Source: Liriodendron chinense
Taxonomy: Eukaryota > Streptophyta > Magnoliopsida > Magnoliales > Magnoliaceae
DNA length: 64,000 bases
Assembly (NCBI GenBank): GCA_003013855.2
Contig: PVNU02000853.1
Span: 2,108,001 to 2,172,000 of the forward strand
Direction of reading: 5' to 3'
The notes below the pieces were generated by a model. That model was not told where the DNA came from. It worked only from the letters and a program-made list of their open reading frames with translations, and did no database searches. A program made the translations under genes and the position numbers. Of this stretch, positions 1-11,769 are shown in pieces; the stretch's first letter is position 1; every line of letters begins with the position of its first letter.

Positions 1-1398
1 TGGTGGTGGACCATCTATCCCACCTAGTCTTATTGAATTCCATTGACGAGTCACCTATTGAAGATTCAATCCCTGATGAGCAACTCTTTATTGCTACGCA
101 TCCACCATGGTATGCTGATATTGCAAACTATCTTTCCACAGGTGCAATGCCAACTCATTGGACTGCGCAAGATAAATGAAAATTTCTAAGGGAAGTGCGC
201 AGATTTTTCTGAAATAAACCTTTACTTTTTAAATATTACCCAACTCAAATAATTAGGAGATGTGTCCCTGATGATGAATAAAATTCTGTCATCTCCTTTT
301 GTCATGATCAAGCCTGTGGGGGTCATTTTTCCGCTAAGAAAACCACGGCAAAAATTCTGCAATGTGGTTTTTATTGGCCTACCTTGTTTAGAGATACCCA
401 CGAGTTTTACAAAGCATGCAAGTGCTGTCAAAAGCTAGGAGGGTTGTCCCGTAGGAATATGATGCCCCTTACCCCAATCCAACATCTTGAAGTCTTTAAC
501 TATTAGGGCATTGATTTCATCGGACCATTCCCCTCATCTTTTGGATATGTCTATATATTACTCGTCGTGGACTATGTGTCCAAATGGATAGAGGAAATTC
601 AATGTAGAACCAACGATCATCATACAGTTCTAAAGTTCCTTAAAGAAAACATATTATCTAGATTTGGAATGCCTCGAGCCATCATAAGTGATGGCGGTTC
701 TCACTTTTGCAATAGGCCTTTTGAAGCCTTAACGAAGAAATATGGCATTACGCATAAAGTAAGTACCCCATACCACAGACAAGTGGGCAAGCTGAAATCT
801 CCAATCAGAAAATCAAACAAATTTTGAAAAAAATGGTGAGGTCGGATCGCAAAGATTAGTCGTTGAGATTAGTCGATGCCCTTTGGGCTCACCGTACTGC
901 TTATAAGACCCCCACTAGAATGTTCCCCTACAGACTTGTCTATGGGAAAGCTTGTCACTTGCCTGTGGAGATTGAACACAGAGCCTATTGGGCAATTCAG
1001 ACATTAAACTTTGACATTGACAAGGCTAGCTTTCTTCACAAACTCCAAATGAATGAGCTTGACAAAATTCGGAATGATACGTATGAGAATTCGAGGATTT
1101 ACAAGAGTAGAATGAAGGTCTTCCATGACAAACATGTCTTCCGAAAATCTTTCCAGGAAGGCCAAAAAGTACTCTTGTATAATTCGCAACTTCACCTTTT
1201 TTCGGAAAAATTGAGATCCCGAGGACCGGCCCGTATATTGTTAAAGAAGTTTTTTCTCATGGGGCTGTCGAGATAGAAAATGGAGCAAATGGTAACTATT
1301 TTAAAGTGAACGGACAACGCCTTAAACCATTCATTGAGAAATTTGATTCAGAAGACATGTCCATCACTCTGAATGATCCTGTGTATCAGGATGATTGA
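1..1398 (+). pseudogene. Ty3/gypsy (Athila-like) integrase, decayed 3' end of pol
   Basis: The reading frames here encode the integrase end of a Ty3/gypsy polyprotein, the enzyme that joins retrotransposon cDNA to chromosomal DNA. From left to right I see an HHCC zinc-binding region (around 310-440, ending in CKCCQK), the core with GIDFIGPF (first Asp) and IISDGGSHF (second Asp) around 505-710, and the region holding the catalytic Glu, which is reached only after a frameshift near 780. A long C-terminal part with GKACHLPVEIEHRAYWA follows at about 940-1000. Several in-frame stops (before 180, near 275, 505 and 860) and the frameshift make it non-functional. The stop that closes the frame is the TGA at 1396-1398. 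The GKACHLPVE-type C-terminus resembles Athila/Tat-clade pol. The 5' part of the element lies outside the window. Confidence 0.85.
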
Positions 1399-2538
1399 TC
1401 TCCTAGTCTGACGGAGGTATAGAGTAGATTAGGTTTAGTTTGTTTTTCTGTTTTTAAGTGCTTTAGTAGATTTTTATACCGGAAGTAGACTTAGATGATC
1501 GACTCTCTCAGGTACTATCGTTCTCACTCTCTTTTATTTTACCATTGCTCTCATGTTCACGCTTATTGCATATCTTTTACATTGAGGACAATGCAAGATT
1601 TGGTCGGGGGTGAGATGAGATTCCTCATCTAGTAGTTTGTGGACATTTCGAGCATTATTATATGTTGAAAAAATTTTAAATTTTTCTGAAAATTCAAAAC
1701 TCTTTTAGAAAACTTTGTTTCTATGCATTCGGATGATACAAGAATAAGAAAAAGAGATACGAAGTGAGTGATGTTGCAATTCTTGAACTACCCTTAATAT
1801 AATGGTTTTATATGTGAATTCCCCTATTTATATGATTGATAGAATGTTTGAACACTTGTGCACCTAGTTCACGTTACACGATTTTCATGATTTGAAAGGA
1901 TTATGCAAATTTGTGGATTGACTAGACTTAGATTTGAGGTGTTGAGGAAACAAGCCGGGGTACTTTGTCCATCCTTGTCAATGGGAAAATAACGAAAGAT
2001 ATAGATTTCTAAAAATCATATCTAATGTGTATAAAAAGGAAAGAAGGAAAGAAAATATAGGTATGATTGAAAATATGGTGGAAAATTCTGAAAAATGGCT
2101 ACCTATTACCAATCGGGGGATGGTCTACCCGTAACCAAAGCCAGAAATGGGACATAGTGTCAAAGCCGTCGGAATGACGGTAAGACAAATTCTTGTCATA
2201 GGCTTGTTGTTGATCTGTACACCTTTAAATCCATAGTTTAGTTGATCTACGAAGAAGATAATCTCAAAAATTCATGAGATGAACTTTCACCATGCACACT
2301 AGGTTGAATTTGTTTAAATTCTTCTATTTATCAATCAATCAGTAGGAATTCAGTATGAACACTTATTATGGTTTGAAGTTTGAGGTTTCAACGTCTATCG
2401 CCCGGTTTCTCTAATTATTGCACTTGTATGTCTTAGAATGAATAGAAGCATAGTTTCTGAAGGAGAGTTAGATTTTGGAGAATTGAGCTTGTTTCACGCA
2501 TGTTTTGCTCGGGACTAGCAAAATGCTAGTTGGGTGTG
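1399..2538 (+). other. 3' noncoding region of the Athila-like element, ending in a polypurine-tract-like stretch
   Basis: No coding capacity is visible between the integrase stop and the 3' LTR. Two purine/G-rich stretches occur: GGTCGGGGGTGAGATGAGA near 1603-1621, and GCTAGTTGGGTGTG just before the LTR start at 2539. The second sits exactly where the plus-strand primer site of an LTR element should be. It follows a GCTCGGGACTAGCAAAATGCTAG hairpin-like stretch, a layout common in this clade. A long 3' noncoding spacer is typical of Athila elements. Confidence 0.6.
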
Positions 2539-3851
2539 TGTTGAGCTATTAAATTGTACATATTATAACCCCGTTTCATCACAATTCATGCATGATTTCT
2601 ATGATTAAAGAACTAATCTAATGTATGTTTGTGATTGTAGGAATGAGAGAGAGAAGTTATGAATTTGATGTTAAAAGGGTCCTTTGGAACTACATTGAAG
2701 ACACTGAAAAGAAGCCCTGAAAAATGATGACAGAAAGACGTGGATTGGCCAGAAGAAAAGGAGAAATCTTATCATAATAGACGGCCACCGGGCGCCCGAC
2801 TAACACATGGTCGAGTGCCCAAAATTAGAAGGAAATATGCTGAGCCGTTGGACGTTTCTGGACCTGACCGGGCGCCAGATATTTAAAGTAGGATTTATAA
2901 AAAACGTGCTGGACGAATTGAAACTTGTTCGAGCGCCTAACCAACACCTGATCGGGCGCCCGACCAACGCCCGATTACAGGTGTAAGTGCGTAAATTGTT
3001 ATGCAATCCGAGGCGGTGTGTGGTTTTTCTTTTAAAAGGACACCTTGGCATCCTTGCTAAGGTATCTTAGAAGAGTTCTAAGTTCGTGGGGAGCAAGGGA
3101 GATCATCGTGGAGCGATCGCAACTACTCCAACTCCAGTTTTTCTAGTTTTCTATGCTTTTGATTAGTTTTTCTTTGGTTTTTAGTTCAACTATGATAATG
3201 CTTGGCTAAAACCTCTTAGCCAAGGCTAAGAGGTAAAGCTTGTAGCTAGTTTTCATGTTGAATTTGTTTAATTCAAGTACCTTTACTTAAAGGTTGGATT
3301 TTTAAGTTCTAGTTTCAATAAAGTTGATATTTTTGGATGTTTTATGAGAGTTCATGTGCTTCGGACATAGGTTCCTTGCAATTCTCTGAGATTATCATGT
3401 TTGGATTGGTTGGCTTCGAATTGTAGTAACCCTAGAGCATACCATAGTCTCTTGGTATGGTTGTTACTTCGAAGGCTATATGTTTTGAAATCTATGTACT
3501 TAATTAGAACTAGAATCTTATTTCCTGACTTAAGTGGGATTGTTTGTATTTAAATGCTTACTCTTCCAACTAGATGAGAGATAGAACTTTGAATCTAGTT
3601 GTGTTTATGCTTGGATGAATGAATTCACATGGAACTACTACAAGTGGATCCTTAAGGCCTTAATTCCATTAATTAATAGATTTTTACAAAAATTACTGTT
3701 TTTATTTAGTTTATGAAATCAAACTTCAAAATTGCGTAATTCGAAGTGGGTAGAATAGCTTGAATTGGTTTACCCTAATTCCCTGTGGATCGACCTCGGT
3801 CTTACCGAGTTATTACTACATCACAAGCCTTGCACTTAAGGGAAGCGAACA
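2539..3851 (+). mobile_element. 3' LTR of Athila-like element (LTR family copy A)
   Basis: The repeat starts with TGTTGAGC and ends near AGCGAACA, like three other copies in this window (4819-6383, 7414-9366, 54876-56488). A TTTTAAAAGGACACC box near 3031-3045 matches TATAAAAGGACACC in copy D, so transcription probably starts just downstream. The U3 part contains a cluster of GGGCGCCC-type palindromes at 2790-2976. The R/U5 part carries a perfect 11-bp stem (ACCTCTTAGCC / GGCTAAGAGGT, 3211-3234) and, about 60 bp from the end, the hairpin CTCGGTCTTACCGAG. Its position just after the integrase shows that the family belongs to a gypsy element. No TSD can be tested because the 5' end is missing. 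Confidence 0.8.
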
Positions 3852-3875
3852 ACAAGCAATTGATATAAAATTTAT

Positions 3876-4263
3876 ATGGGCCCCACGATGATCTATTTAT
3901 TATATCCATGTCATTCATCTATTTTTTCTGATCATTCTAAGATATGAGCCAAAAACAAGGCAGATTCAAAGCTCAAGTAGACCACACCACAAAAATAGTA
4001 AGATTTGACACCTACGTACTGAAAACTTCCTAGGTAATAAACACTCTAATCAAGCTGATATTTGTGTTTTTCCTTCAACCTGGTCTGTGTGACCTTACGA
4101 ATAGATTAGATAGCAAATAAACCTTGCAATAGCACTATGAAGGTTTCAATGTGTGGTCCACTTATTCTTTGGATGTACCTCATTTTTTTATTCATGTTAT
4201 AAAATGATCTAAAAAAGTGATGGACGATGTGGATCTAACACATTAATCATGGTGGGGGCCATA
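3876..4263. repeat. GTGGGCCC-type dispersed repeat, unit 1
   Basis: The stretch begins with GGGCCCCACGATGATC followed by a CCATGTCATTCATCTATTTT-like segment. It ends with GATGGACGATGTGGATC... and CATGGTGGGGGCCAT, so the two ends are imperfect inverted copies. The interior phrases (AAACTTCCTAGG, CAAGCTGATATTTGTG, GTGGTCCACTT) recur in the repeats at 4379-4808, 11258-12742 and inside 37020-39190. It looks like a MITE-like family of about 400-450 bp with long terminal inverted repeats. I cannot assign a superfamily or find a clear TSD. Confidence 0.6.
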
Positions 4264-4378
4264 GAAGTTTCACATGTTAAAAGTTGTGTTGTGCAATACG
4301 CAATCAATTCGAGGGAGAGAAAATCGGCCTCTTTTAGAGGGAGACTTGGCTACGAACCAAGGAAGTGGGTGACAAACT

Positions 4379-4808
4379 GATCATAGGGCCAACCTCAATG
4401 TATGAAATGTATATCTACGTCGTCCATCTATTTTTATAGCTTATTTTAGGGCTTAATTCAAAAATTAGGGAAATACAATTTTCAAGTGTACCACACTATA
4501 GGAAACAGTGGTCATTGAACATCTAGCATTAAAAACTTCCTAGGGTTCACCATAATATTTTTTTACCATCCAACCTATTGATAAGGTGACACAGACCTGG
4601 ATGAAAGGAGAAAACAAATATCGGCTTGATCCAAAACTTTTGCGACAAAAAAAAGGTTTCTAATGGTCAATAACCATTGTTTCTTATAGCGTGGTCCACC
4701 TAAAACTTTTATCTGCTTCATTTTTTAGGACCAAACCCTAAAATAAGCTGAAATAACATATGGACAACGTGGGTATACATTTCATACATCGAGGTGGGCC
4801 CAATGGTC
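4379..4808. repeat. GTGGGCCC-type dispersed repeat, unit 2, with ~50-bp inverted termini
   Basis: The left end (4379-4427, GATCATAGGGCCAACCTC...GTCCAT) is an imperfect inverted copy of the right end (4760-4808, ATGGACAACG...GGGCCCAATGGTC), giving terminal inverted repeats of about 49 bp around a 430-bp unit. The interior matches the same family as 3876-4263. No open reading frame is present. Confidence 0.65.
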
Positions 4809-4818
4809 AGGGTCGCAC

Positions 4819-6383
4819 TGTTCGCTTCCCCAAGTGTAGGGTTACGATGTAGTAATGATCTCGGTAAGACCGAGGTCGATCCACAAGGACTTGTGTAGGA
4901 ACTCACAAAACACTTCCAATGGTCTCTAATTGAGAGCTAACTAAACTGAATTTTAGAGTTGAATGTAGATAGCAATTTTAAACTAAAAGTGAATGTAAAC
5001 AATGTAAAAGAGCATTAGGGGTTCAAGGATCCACTTGTAGCAAGGCTTGATGCTTAATTCGTTGTGGTTTCGCAATTACACAACTAGAATCGAAATCAAA
5101 TCCTATCTAGTCGGATGATAGGGCAGTTATAACAAACAATCTGTCATATGTATGATTCATATACATGATTCCCTCAATTCAAGTTAGGACTTGAGCACCC
5201 TCAATTACATAGGTCAATCCAAGTTCCAATAGATTAAGATTAAAATCATAATCATCGCTAAACTCTGTCACAAAGCATAACTAGATCATGATTTGAACTT
5301 CATTCAAATCACATACACAATCATCTATAATTCAGAAATTCAGAAAAGTAGAACTTTGGTTAGAAGTTCCCACATGAGAATCCAAGGTCTAGAGCCTATT
5401 GAATCTGATTCCTCGAAGCGTACAGGTCTAGACTCATTCAAAATAATTAAGAATTAAAGTAACTCTTCCAAACATTCATGAGCTATCATAAGATTAAGAA
5501 AAGTACTTATAAACTTTATTCAAACTTCAAACCATTGTTCTTCAATAAAAATTCCAACTTGAAACCAATGCAAACGAATTAAAATATCTTAGATTCACTA
5601 CAAGCTTCACCTCTTAGCCCTAGCTAAGAGGTTTAGCCGTTCATGATCCAAGGAAACATGAAAGCAACTAAGGAAAACATAAAAACTAGAAGAACAAACT
5701 AGGAGGAGTTGTAGAACTCCGGATCCGACTTCCGCCGCCTTCCACCACGGTAATTCTCCTCCAGGATACCTTAAGAACGAGCTAGAGGAGTCCTTTTATA
5801 GGTTTGGGGCCCTTTGTGTGAAGAAACTTTGAGAAATCCTGTAAAACTGCATTTTACGCAACAGAATTTGGAGCTTATAGAAGAAGCTCTGTTACGCAAA
5901 CGACCGGTCGAACGACCGGTCTGAGCTCATGGATGACCGGTCGTAAAAAGCCAAAAACAGTCTAGAGAGTTTTCTGAAAATTCGAACCCCATTTTTAATT
6001 CAACGACCGGTCTAAGTAGTGGATGACCGGTTATGATTGGTCCAACAAGGTTTGGTATCAGGGTCCTCCTGTTGAGTGTTCAGACCGGTCGAACGACCGG
6101 TCCTGGGCTATAGCCGACATGTCGGACGACCAGTCTTAATTGCAATTTTCTGCACTTCTTTCTTCTCTCCTTCTCTTTCTCCCTTGCTTCTTTCTTCCAC
6201 CCTTTGGCGCTTGGTCTTTTGATCTTCAATGTGTACAGAGTGACCTTTTAAGCATTGAATTAATGAAGTCCCCTTCTCGTTCCTACAATCACAAAACATG
6301 CTTTATAATAGTCTTTAAACTTGAAAACCATGCATAATGAGTGATGAATTGGGGTTAGAATATGCACAATTAAGAGCTCAACA
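4819..6383 (-). mobile_element. Solo LTR, Athila-like family (copy B), TSD CGCAC/TGCAC
   Basis: Read on the minus strand this repeat begins TGTTGAGCTC and ends GAAGCGAACA, matching copy A. The flanking 5-mers are CGCAC (4814-4818) and TGCAC (6384-6388); the single difference is a C-to-T change at a CpG. No internal region or second LTR is present, so it is a solo LTR left by LTR-LTR recombination. A TATAAAAGG box lies (reversed) near 5788-5797. U3 carries at least six exact GACCGGTC palindromes between 5902 and 6102 plus variants. A leader hairpin (ACCTCTTAGC / GCTAAGAGGT) is at 5609-5632, and the CTCGGT/ACCGAG hairpin lies near its end. Confidence 0.9.
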
Positions 6384-6864
6384 TGCACCCACATTATTGG
6401 TTCCATGGTCGTAGCTAGAGCTGCATATGAGCCAAGCTCAAGCCGAGCTTAGGCCTGCTCGATCTTGGCTTGATCAATGGCCTACTAAGCTTAAGCTTGG
6501 CTTGGTTTGGCTTAAGCATCGAGCTCAAAACAGCCGCTAGAGCTTAGCTTGCTGGTCGAGCCAAGCAAGCTTTGTTCGAGCCAAGCCGAGCCAAGCCAAG
6601 CTTTGTCTTTTTTTCTTTTTTTAAGAAGTATATAAGTTATAACTAGTTAACTACAAACTAAAACAATTGCAACGATAACTACAAATTTACAATTATAAAC
6701 AATTCAAATTTAAACAATTATAAATAATTCGTAATTATAAACAATGGGTAATTATAAACAATTTACATGTAGTCGACCCAACCCACTGACCCAACCCTAC
6801 CTGACCCACTGACCTTACTCAACCCAACCCACTGACCTGACTCAACTCAATCCACTGACCCAAC

Positions 6865-7359
6865 TAGAGCTGGACACGAACTGAGTTTAACCATTTGGAT
6901 CGATTCGGATCGACTCGGTAAAACCCTGTTCGAACAGAAATTCTTATTGTTCGAACACACATGGTGTGTTCGAAAAAAAATTCAATTCAATTTCAAACAA
7001 GGTCTTGTTCGAATGGATGGACGGAGTGGATAAAATAAGCTGTACAAATGGATGGACGGAGTGGATAAAACAAATACATCATGGTGGGACACACAGAACG
7101 AAAAAATCGGTATTTACTATTCAGTAGTAGAAAAAATATTTTCAAGCGGAAAAAGCGAAATTGTTCGAACTTGTTTGAACTCGTAAAAATTGTTCGAAAT
7201 TCATATGTTCGAACATGATTGGGCTAGACCAAATTGAGTTCGAACAAAGCCATCATGTTCGAATGTTTGTTCGAACATTGTTCGAACACACCCACTTAAG
7301 TAGCCGAACAATCCGATCTGGTCCATGTTCGACTCGGATCGGATCGTTGTCCACCTCTA
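6865..7359. mobile_element. hAT MITE (TTCGAAC-rich), perfect 8-bp TSD GACCCAAC
   Basis: The ends are TAGAGCTGGACACGAAC on the left and, inverted, TAGAGGTGGACAACGATCC on the right. Both flanks are GACCCAAC (6857-6864 and 7360-7367), a perfect 8-bp target duplication taken from the ACCCAACCC array of the host element. The body is filled with GTTCGAAC-like words and GATCGGATC repeats near the ends, which look like subterminal transposase-binding repeats. There is no coding potential. Confidence 0.88.
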
Positions 7360-7413
7360 GACCCAACCCTACCCGACCCATTGACTTGACTCGACCCAAC
7401 CCTACCCGACCCA

Positions 7414-9366
7414 TGTTGAACCTCCAATTTATACATTGTATAGGCCATTCCAACACATTATATGCATGGTTTGCATGTTTAAAAGGTCCATCTAATGCAG
7501 GTTTTGTGATTGTAGGAATGAGAGCAGACTTAACCTAATCGAAGACCAAAAGGAGACATTTAGGAGCCTTGGATGAAGACCCAAGGTGGGCCAAAGAAAG
7601 AAGAAAGCAAAGAGAGAGGAAAGAGAGAAGAAAAGAAAGAAGAAAGAAAGCAGAAAATGGGTCTGACCGATCAAGACCGGTCGGCCAAGAAAGCCCGACC
7701 GGTCATGACCGGTCAAGACCGGTTGGTTGCAATCCCTAGACACCTAACAGACAGGCTATACAGGTCAAGACCGGTCGGCCAGCCCTGTCCGACCGGTCAA
7801 GACCGGTCGGCCATGCAATTTCAGACTTTTAGATTTCAAACAGCAGGCTATTCCTGTTTTTAGATTTTTAGCCCAGATTTTGGGGGCCATATTGATGATA
7901 TTTAGAAATCCAACATCTCCATGTCGAAGAGAATCTCGACGCCGAAATAACCCAAGTGGTTTCGTGTCGATCGGAGCTACGAATTGACCGTGGTGGCCAA
8001 AACAATACGAACTGTCCAGAAAGTTCCAGATTCTGCCTACTCCACTCTGGGCCGGTCCAGGTGACCCATCATTGATGATATGAAGAATCTACTTTGACCA
8101 TCTTCTAGACCACATTCATATATGAATAACTACAAAGTTTCAGATCAAAAGGATGTATGGTTTGATCGTACCGGTTCAGGAAAGATGGACCATTCAGAAA
8201 GATCCAACTGCGCAGATTTTATAAAAGGCCTTAGTGTTCTAATTTTCACACCTACTTTTGGAATTTTTTGGACAATCTAATCCGTCTATCATGTAGAAGA
8301 GGAAGTTTTCTACCAATTTTCAAAATTTGAGATCAATCTGACCTCTGTAAACTCCGGAGCGTTGAAAGCAAGATGACTGGTTCTAAAGGTACCTGAATTG
8401 CGCGATTTTGAGAGGCGGTCGCTGATCTGATTGGTGGGCCCATTCAGAAGATAATCTTGGAAATCTAAATCATCTATGAGGAAGATCACATTACAAGGAA
8501 GCTACAAATCAAATTTGAAGGCAATCCGACCATTGGTTAAGCCGTACGAAGCAAAACAAAATCTGTTATGTTGCGGTACTCTTGCTGTATTATAAAAGGA
8601 GGTGTTATCTTCTATTCCAAAGCAGTCAAGGACGTGGGAAGCAAGGAGTTCAAGTCCTAGGAGGCAACCTAGCCTCCTACAGCTAGTTTTTCTTCATTTT
8701 CTTAGTTCTAGTTCTAGTTTTAATATATTTTTTTCTTAGTTAACCTCTTAGCTAGAGCAAGAGGTGAAATTTGTAGTTGGTTTTAATGCTTTAATTCTTT
8801 TATTTCAAGTATCGTTTTCTTAATTTTGGATTTTGAACTTCTAGTTTGAATAAAGTTTGGATTTTTAGCTGAATTATGAGAGTTTGTGTACTCCGAAAAG
8901 GAGTTCCTTGCAATTCTCTAAGATTGCCATAATGAGTTCGTTTAGATTCGAATTGTAGTAACCCTAGAGCATGCCATAATCTCTTAGTATGGCTGTTACT
9001 TCGAAGGCTACAAGTTTGAGTTCTATGTGCTTCATTAGAACTAGAAATTCGATTTTTAGATTTAAGTGGGATTGTTTGTACTTGAATGTTATATTATCCA
9101 ATTAGATGAGAGATAGGACTTTGATTCTAATTGTGTTGTGCTTGGATGAATGGATTGGTATTGAACTACTACAAGTGGATCTTTGATGCTCTAGTTCTTT
9201 TCAAATATCAGATTTTTCTATTTTATGTTAAAAACCATTTTCCTAAACTTTTTGGATTCTAGTTAATGGAGTAGTTGGAATTGTTTACTTCTTTCCCTGA
9301 GGATCGACCTCGGTCTTACCGAGAATTATTACTATATCGCAGCCTTGCACTTGAGGCGAGCGAATA
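7414..9366 (+). mobile_element. Solo LTR, Athila-like family (copy C), TSD ACCCA
   Basis: It starts TGTTGAACCTCC, almost identical to copy D at 54876, and ends GGCGAGCGAATA, with the terminal CA mutated to TA. The flanking 5-mers are ACCCA at 7409-7413 and 9367-9371, a perfect duplication. U3 has several GACCGGTC palindromes between about 7675 and 7810. A TATAAAAGGA box is at 8591-8600, the leader hairpin at 8743-8765, and GGATCGACCTCGGTCTTACC at about 9301. At 1,953 bp it is the longest of the four copies. An apparent ORF in U3 is low-complexity purine-rich sequence and is not called. Confidence 0.92.
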
Positions 9367-9646
9367 ACCCACTGACTTGACTCAACCCAACCTTACCTGA
9401 CCCATTAACTTAACTTGTCCCAACTCACTGACACTGACTCAACTCAACCCACTGACCCAACCTAACCCTACCCGACCCACTGACCTGACTCGACCCAACC
9501 CACTGACCCAACCCAACCAGCTAACCCAAACCCAATCCGACCCAAAAAGACCCTCAAAACGATCCCTATGTTAGGGTATTCCTTATTTCAAACAAAATAA
9601 ACCCCCCAAAAATGCTTTATTTTAGGTTTAGGTAGGGGTTAGGTTT

Positions 9647-9649
<3 letters not shown>

Positions 9650-9720
<71 letters not shown>
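9650..9720. repeat. (TA)n microsatellite, left flank of MITE
   Basis: About 70 bp of uninterrupted AT dinucleotides immediately precede a MITE at 9731-10101. A second, shorter AT run (about 10104-10142) follows it. The two runs most likely were one microsatellite split by the MITE. Confidence 0.95.
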
Positions 9721-9727
<7 letters not shown>

Positions 9728-9730
9728 AGG

Positions 9731-10100
9731 CACTCTCAAGTCCAACCGGTTGGACCACAGTTTGCAGTCCACCCAGTGGATTACTCCCCATCTGTTAAGC
9801 TCTTGTGACATCCAATCCTCCTAATAGGTTGGCCCCACCATGAGGAACAATTCATACAAAAATCAACTTCATCCACTAACCCAGTTTACCACACTAAAAT
9901 TTTGCTATTAATCAATGGCTATATACTATTTTCTATATTGTAGCTGACATAATGATTGGATAAGGCTGATTTTTGCATTAGAAGATCATCATGGTGGGGC
10001 CAACCTACTAGGAGGATTGGATGTCACAAGCACTTAAGAGGTTTAGAGAAATCAACTGGGTGGACTGCAAAATGTGGTCCAACCGGTTGGACTTGAGAGT

Positions 10101-10101
<1 letters not shown>
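9731..10101. mobile_element. MITE with ~113-bp inverted arms inserted in a (TA)n tract
   Basis: The left arm (9731-9843, beginning CACTCTCAAGTCCAACC) is an inverted copy of the right arm (9989-10101, ending GGTTGGACTTGAGAGTG), with a small number of mismatches. This leaves a unique core of about 145 bp. The 371-bp element is bordered by (TA)n on both sides, so a TA-type target duplication is likely but cannot be delimited. Similar peptides from the two arms are a by-product of the inverted repeat and not genes. Confidence 0.88.
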
Positions 10102-10145
<44 letters not shown>

Positions 10146-10277
10146 CCAAGCTTACTTGTGCTTGAGCTTGGCTTGTTTTCGAATGAGCTTTCAAAATCAA
10201 GCTTGTGCTTGATTGAACTAGCCTACAAGTCAAGCCGAGCGAGCTTTTCGAGCTAGCTCGGCTTGTGTGCAGCCCTA

Positions 10278-11257
10278 GTCGCAGCTAAGTCCCACTACCC
10301 TATTTTGTTAGTTGGTGTCAATCTTGACCAATGAGAAGCCATGACATTAACACATACTATCTACACTCTTTTGTTGTACATGGATTCTCCCGACTTTTCT
10401 CTTACCATCCATACCATTGTTGGAATATTGTGGTAAATATCACACCTTAAATCATTTTCTCTAAATATAATGTATTCGGAGGAATTTTCAAGTAAAAATT
10501 TATATCCAATATTGCATTATTGAGAAACTTGAGAACCGCGACCACTATTATAAGAAAAATTCTTAGGTCAAGTCAAAAGGATCTCATTCGAAGGACTAAT
10601 CATGTCCTTCCAAATTGCCCAATCGCTGCACATTATTAGTTGGATATTTAGGTCAATCTTCACAAGCATTTAATCAAACTTGAGTATGACTCTAATACAC
10701 CCAACAATATTCTAATTACACACATTTAATTGAACACAGGCGGCTGGTTAACACATGTGGTCTAGTGTTACCCATAACAAATGTACTGAGATGGCGCACG
10801 GTCAAGGCAACATCCACTAAGCTGTTACCACTGCCCCTCCTAAGATGGGGGCACGGCCAAGGCAGCATCCACTAAGCTGTTACGACATGTTGCACGTGTT
10901 TCATTGTGGCATCACATGTTACTTGCTTTACCGTACTGGTTTGTAAAAAAAAGCAACCTACGAACGTACGAAAAATCTACTTGAAAATAGTGGGCGGTTG
11001 GTTCCCGAGATTTCGCCCTTTAATTTCAGCCCTCGTCGTCTGCGGGGGTTGAACCCATGATATAAATCTCTGCAAAGAATGCACGTGTCAAAGACCAGAG
11101 TACGGGCCATTGCTAAGTATGAGTGTATTTCGCTCATCGAATGCTGCACGTGTACATTGAATTTGTACTTTGGACCGTTAAACTCGGAAGCGGATTAGGT
11201 GCGGACGCGGATTGGGTAATACCCACCTGTCCCGAGCTCGGAACAGGGTGGGGCTCT
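10278..11257. other. No gene seen; short direct duplication
   Basis: I see no coding region or element boundary here apart from the hAT target duplication at 10278-10285. One 33-bp phrase, beginning GCACGGTCAAGGCAACATCC, occurs at about 10796-10829 and again with two changes at about 10850-10882. This is a local direct duplication with a spacing of about 54 bp. Confidence 0.6.
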
Positions 11258-11697
11258 GGTGGCTCACCGTGATTTATGGGTTCATCCACACCGTCCATCC
11301 ATTTTTTCATATCACTTTACATTACAAGCCCAAAACTGAAGAAGATCCTAGCCACAAGCGGACCACACCACAGGAAGCAGCTGGCGATAATGATTCCTAA
11401 TGCCCACCGTGATGTTTATTTTCCATCCAACCCATTCTAAGGTCACATAGACCCAGATGAAGGTTAAAAACGAATATCAACTTGATCCAAAACTTCTGCG
11501 GCTCAAGTTATTGATGTTGGGAGTTTAATCCCTACTATGTGGTCCACTTGAGCCTTGGATATGCTTCATTTTTTGGTGTGATCCACTTGAGATTTGAATA
11601 TGCTTCATTTTTGGGACCATGCCCTAAAATAAATTGAAAAAACTAATGGACAGTATTGATATACAACAGATACATCAAGGTGGCCCACGGTCAAGGA
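11258..11697. repeat. GTGGGCCC-type dispersed repeat, unit 3 (first of a trio)
   Basis: The unit begins GGCTCACCGTGATTTATG...CACCGTCCATCCATTTTTTC and ends ACTAATGGACAG...CATCAAGGTGGCCCACGG, again with inverted ends. Interior phrases match the other family members (CACCACAGGAAGCAG, TCACATAGACCCAGATGAA, CTTGATCCAAAACTTCTG). It is the first of three units lying head to tail with short spacers. Confidence 0.6.
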
Positions 11698-11769
11698 AAC
11701 TCTCACTAAGATGGATTACCGGGGGGCCTAGCAGGACCTAGCTAGAGACGGACCGTCCTATTAGCGAAT

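Larger units (their letters stand above)
6416..10277. mobile_element. hAT-type non-autonomous element with 8-bp TSD, expanded by nested insertions
   Basis: The left end reads TAGAGCTGCATATGAGCCAAGC and the inverted right end TAGGGCTGCACACAAGCCGAGC, a typical plant hAT terminal inverted repeat. The flanking 8-mers are GTCGTAGC (6408-6415) and GTCGCAGC (10278-10285), one mismatch. The subterminal regions are rich in GAGCC/GAGCTTGGCT words. Between them lie AT-rich sequence, imperfect ACCCAACCCACTGACC arrays (6775-6864, 7360-7413, 9367-9545) and three later insertions: a hAT MITE (6865-7359), a solo LTR (7414-9366) and a MITE inside (TA)n (9731-10101). No transposase is encoded. Confidence 0.85.

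Noticed and set aside
5902..6135. Regular GACCGGTC repeats resembling a CRISPR-like array
   Set aside because: The words are 8-bp palindromes with irregular spacing inside the U3 of a plant solo LTR with a TSD; not a CRISPR array.
7573..7863. 96-codon ORF with repeated DRP/DRS residues
   Set aside because: It is the translation of purine-rich sequence and the GACCGGTC array in solo LTR copy C.
6775..9545. ACCCAACCC arrays resembling telomeric repeat
   Set aside because: The unit is irregular and mixed with CACTGACC; the plant telomere word CCCTAAA is absent. It is internal sequence of a hAT-type element.
9617..10256. ORFs of 60-69 codons with YIYIYI repeats and a shared CK.WSNRLDLRV segment
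   Set aside because: They are translations of (TA)n runs and of the two inverted arms of the MITE.
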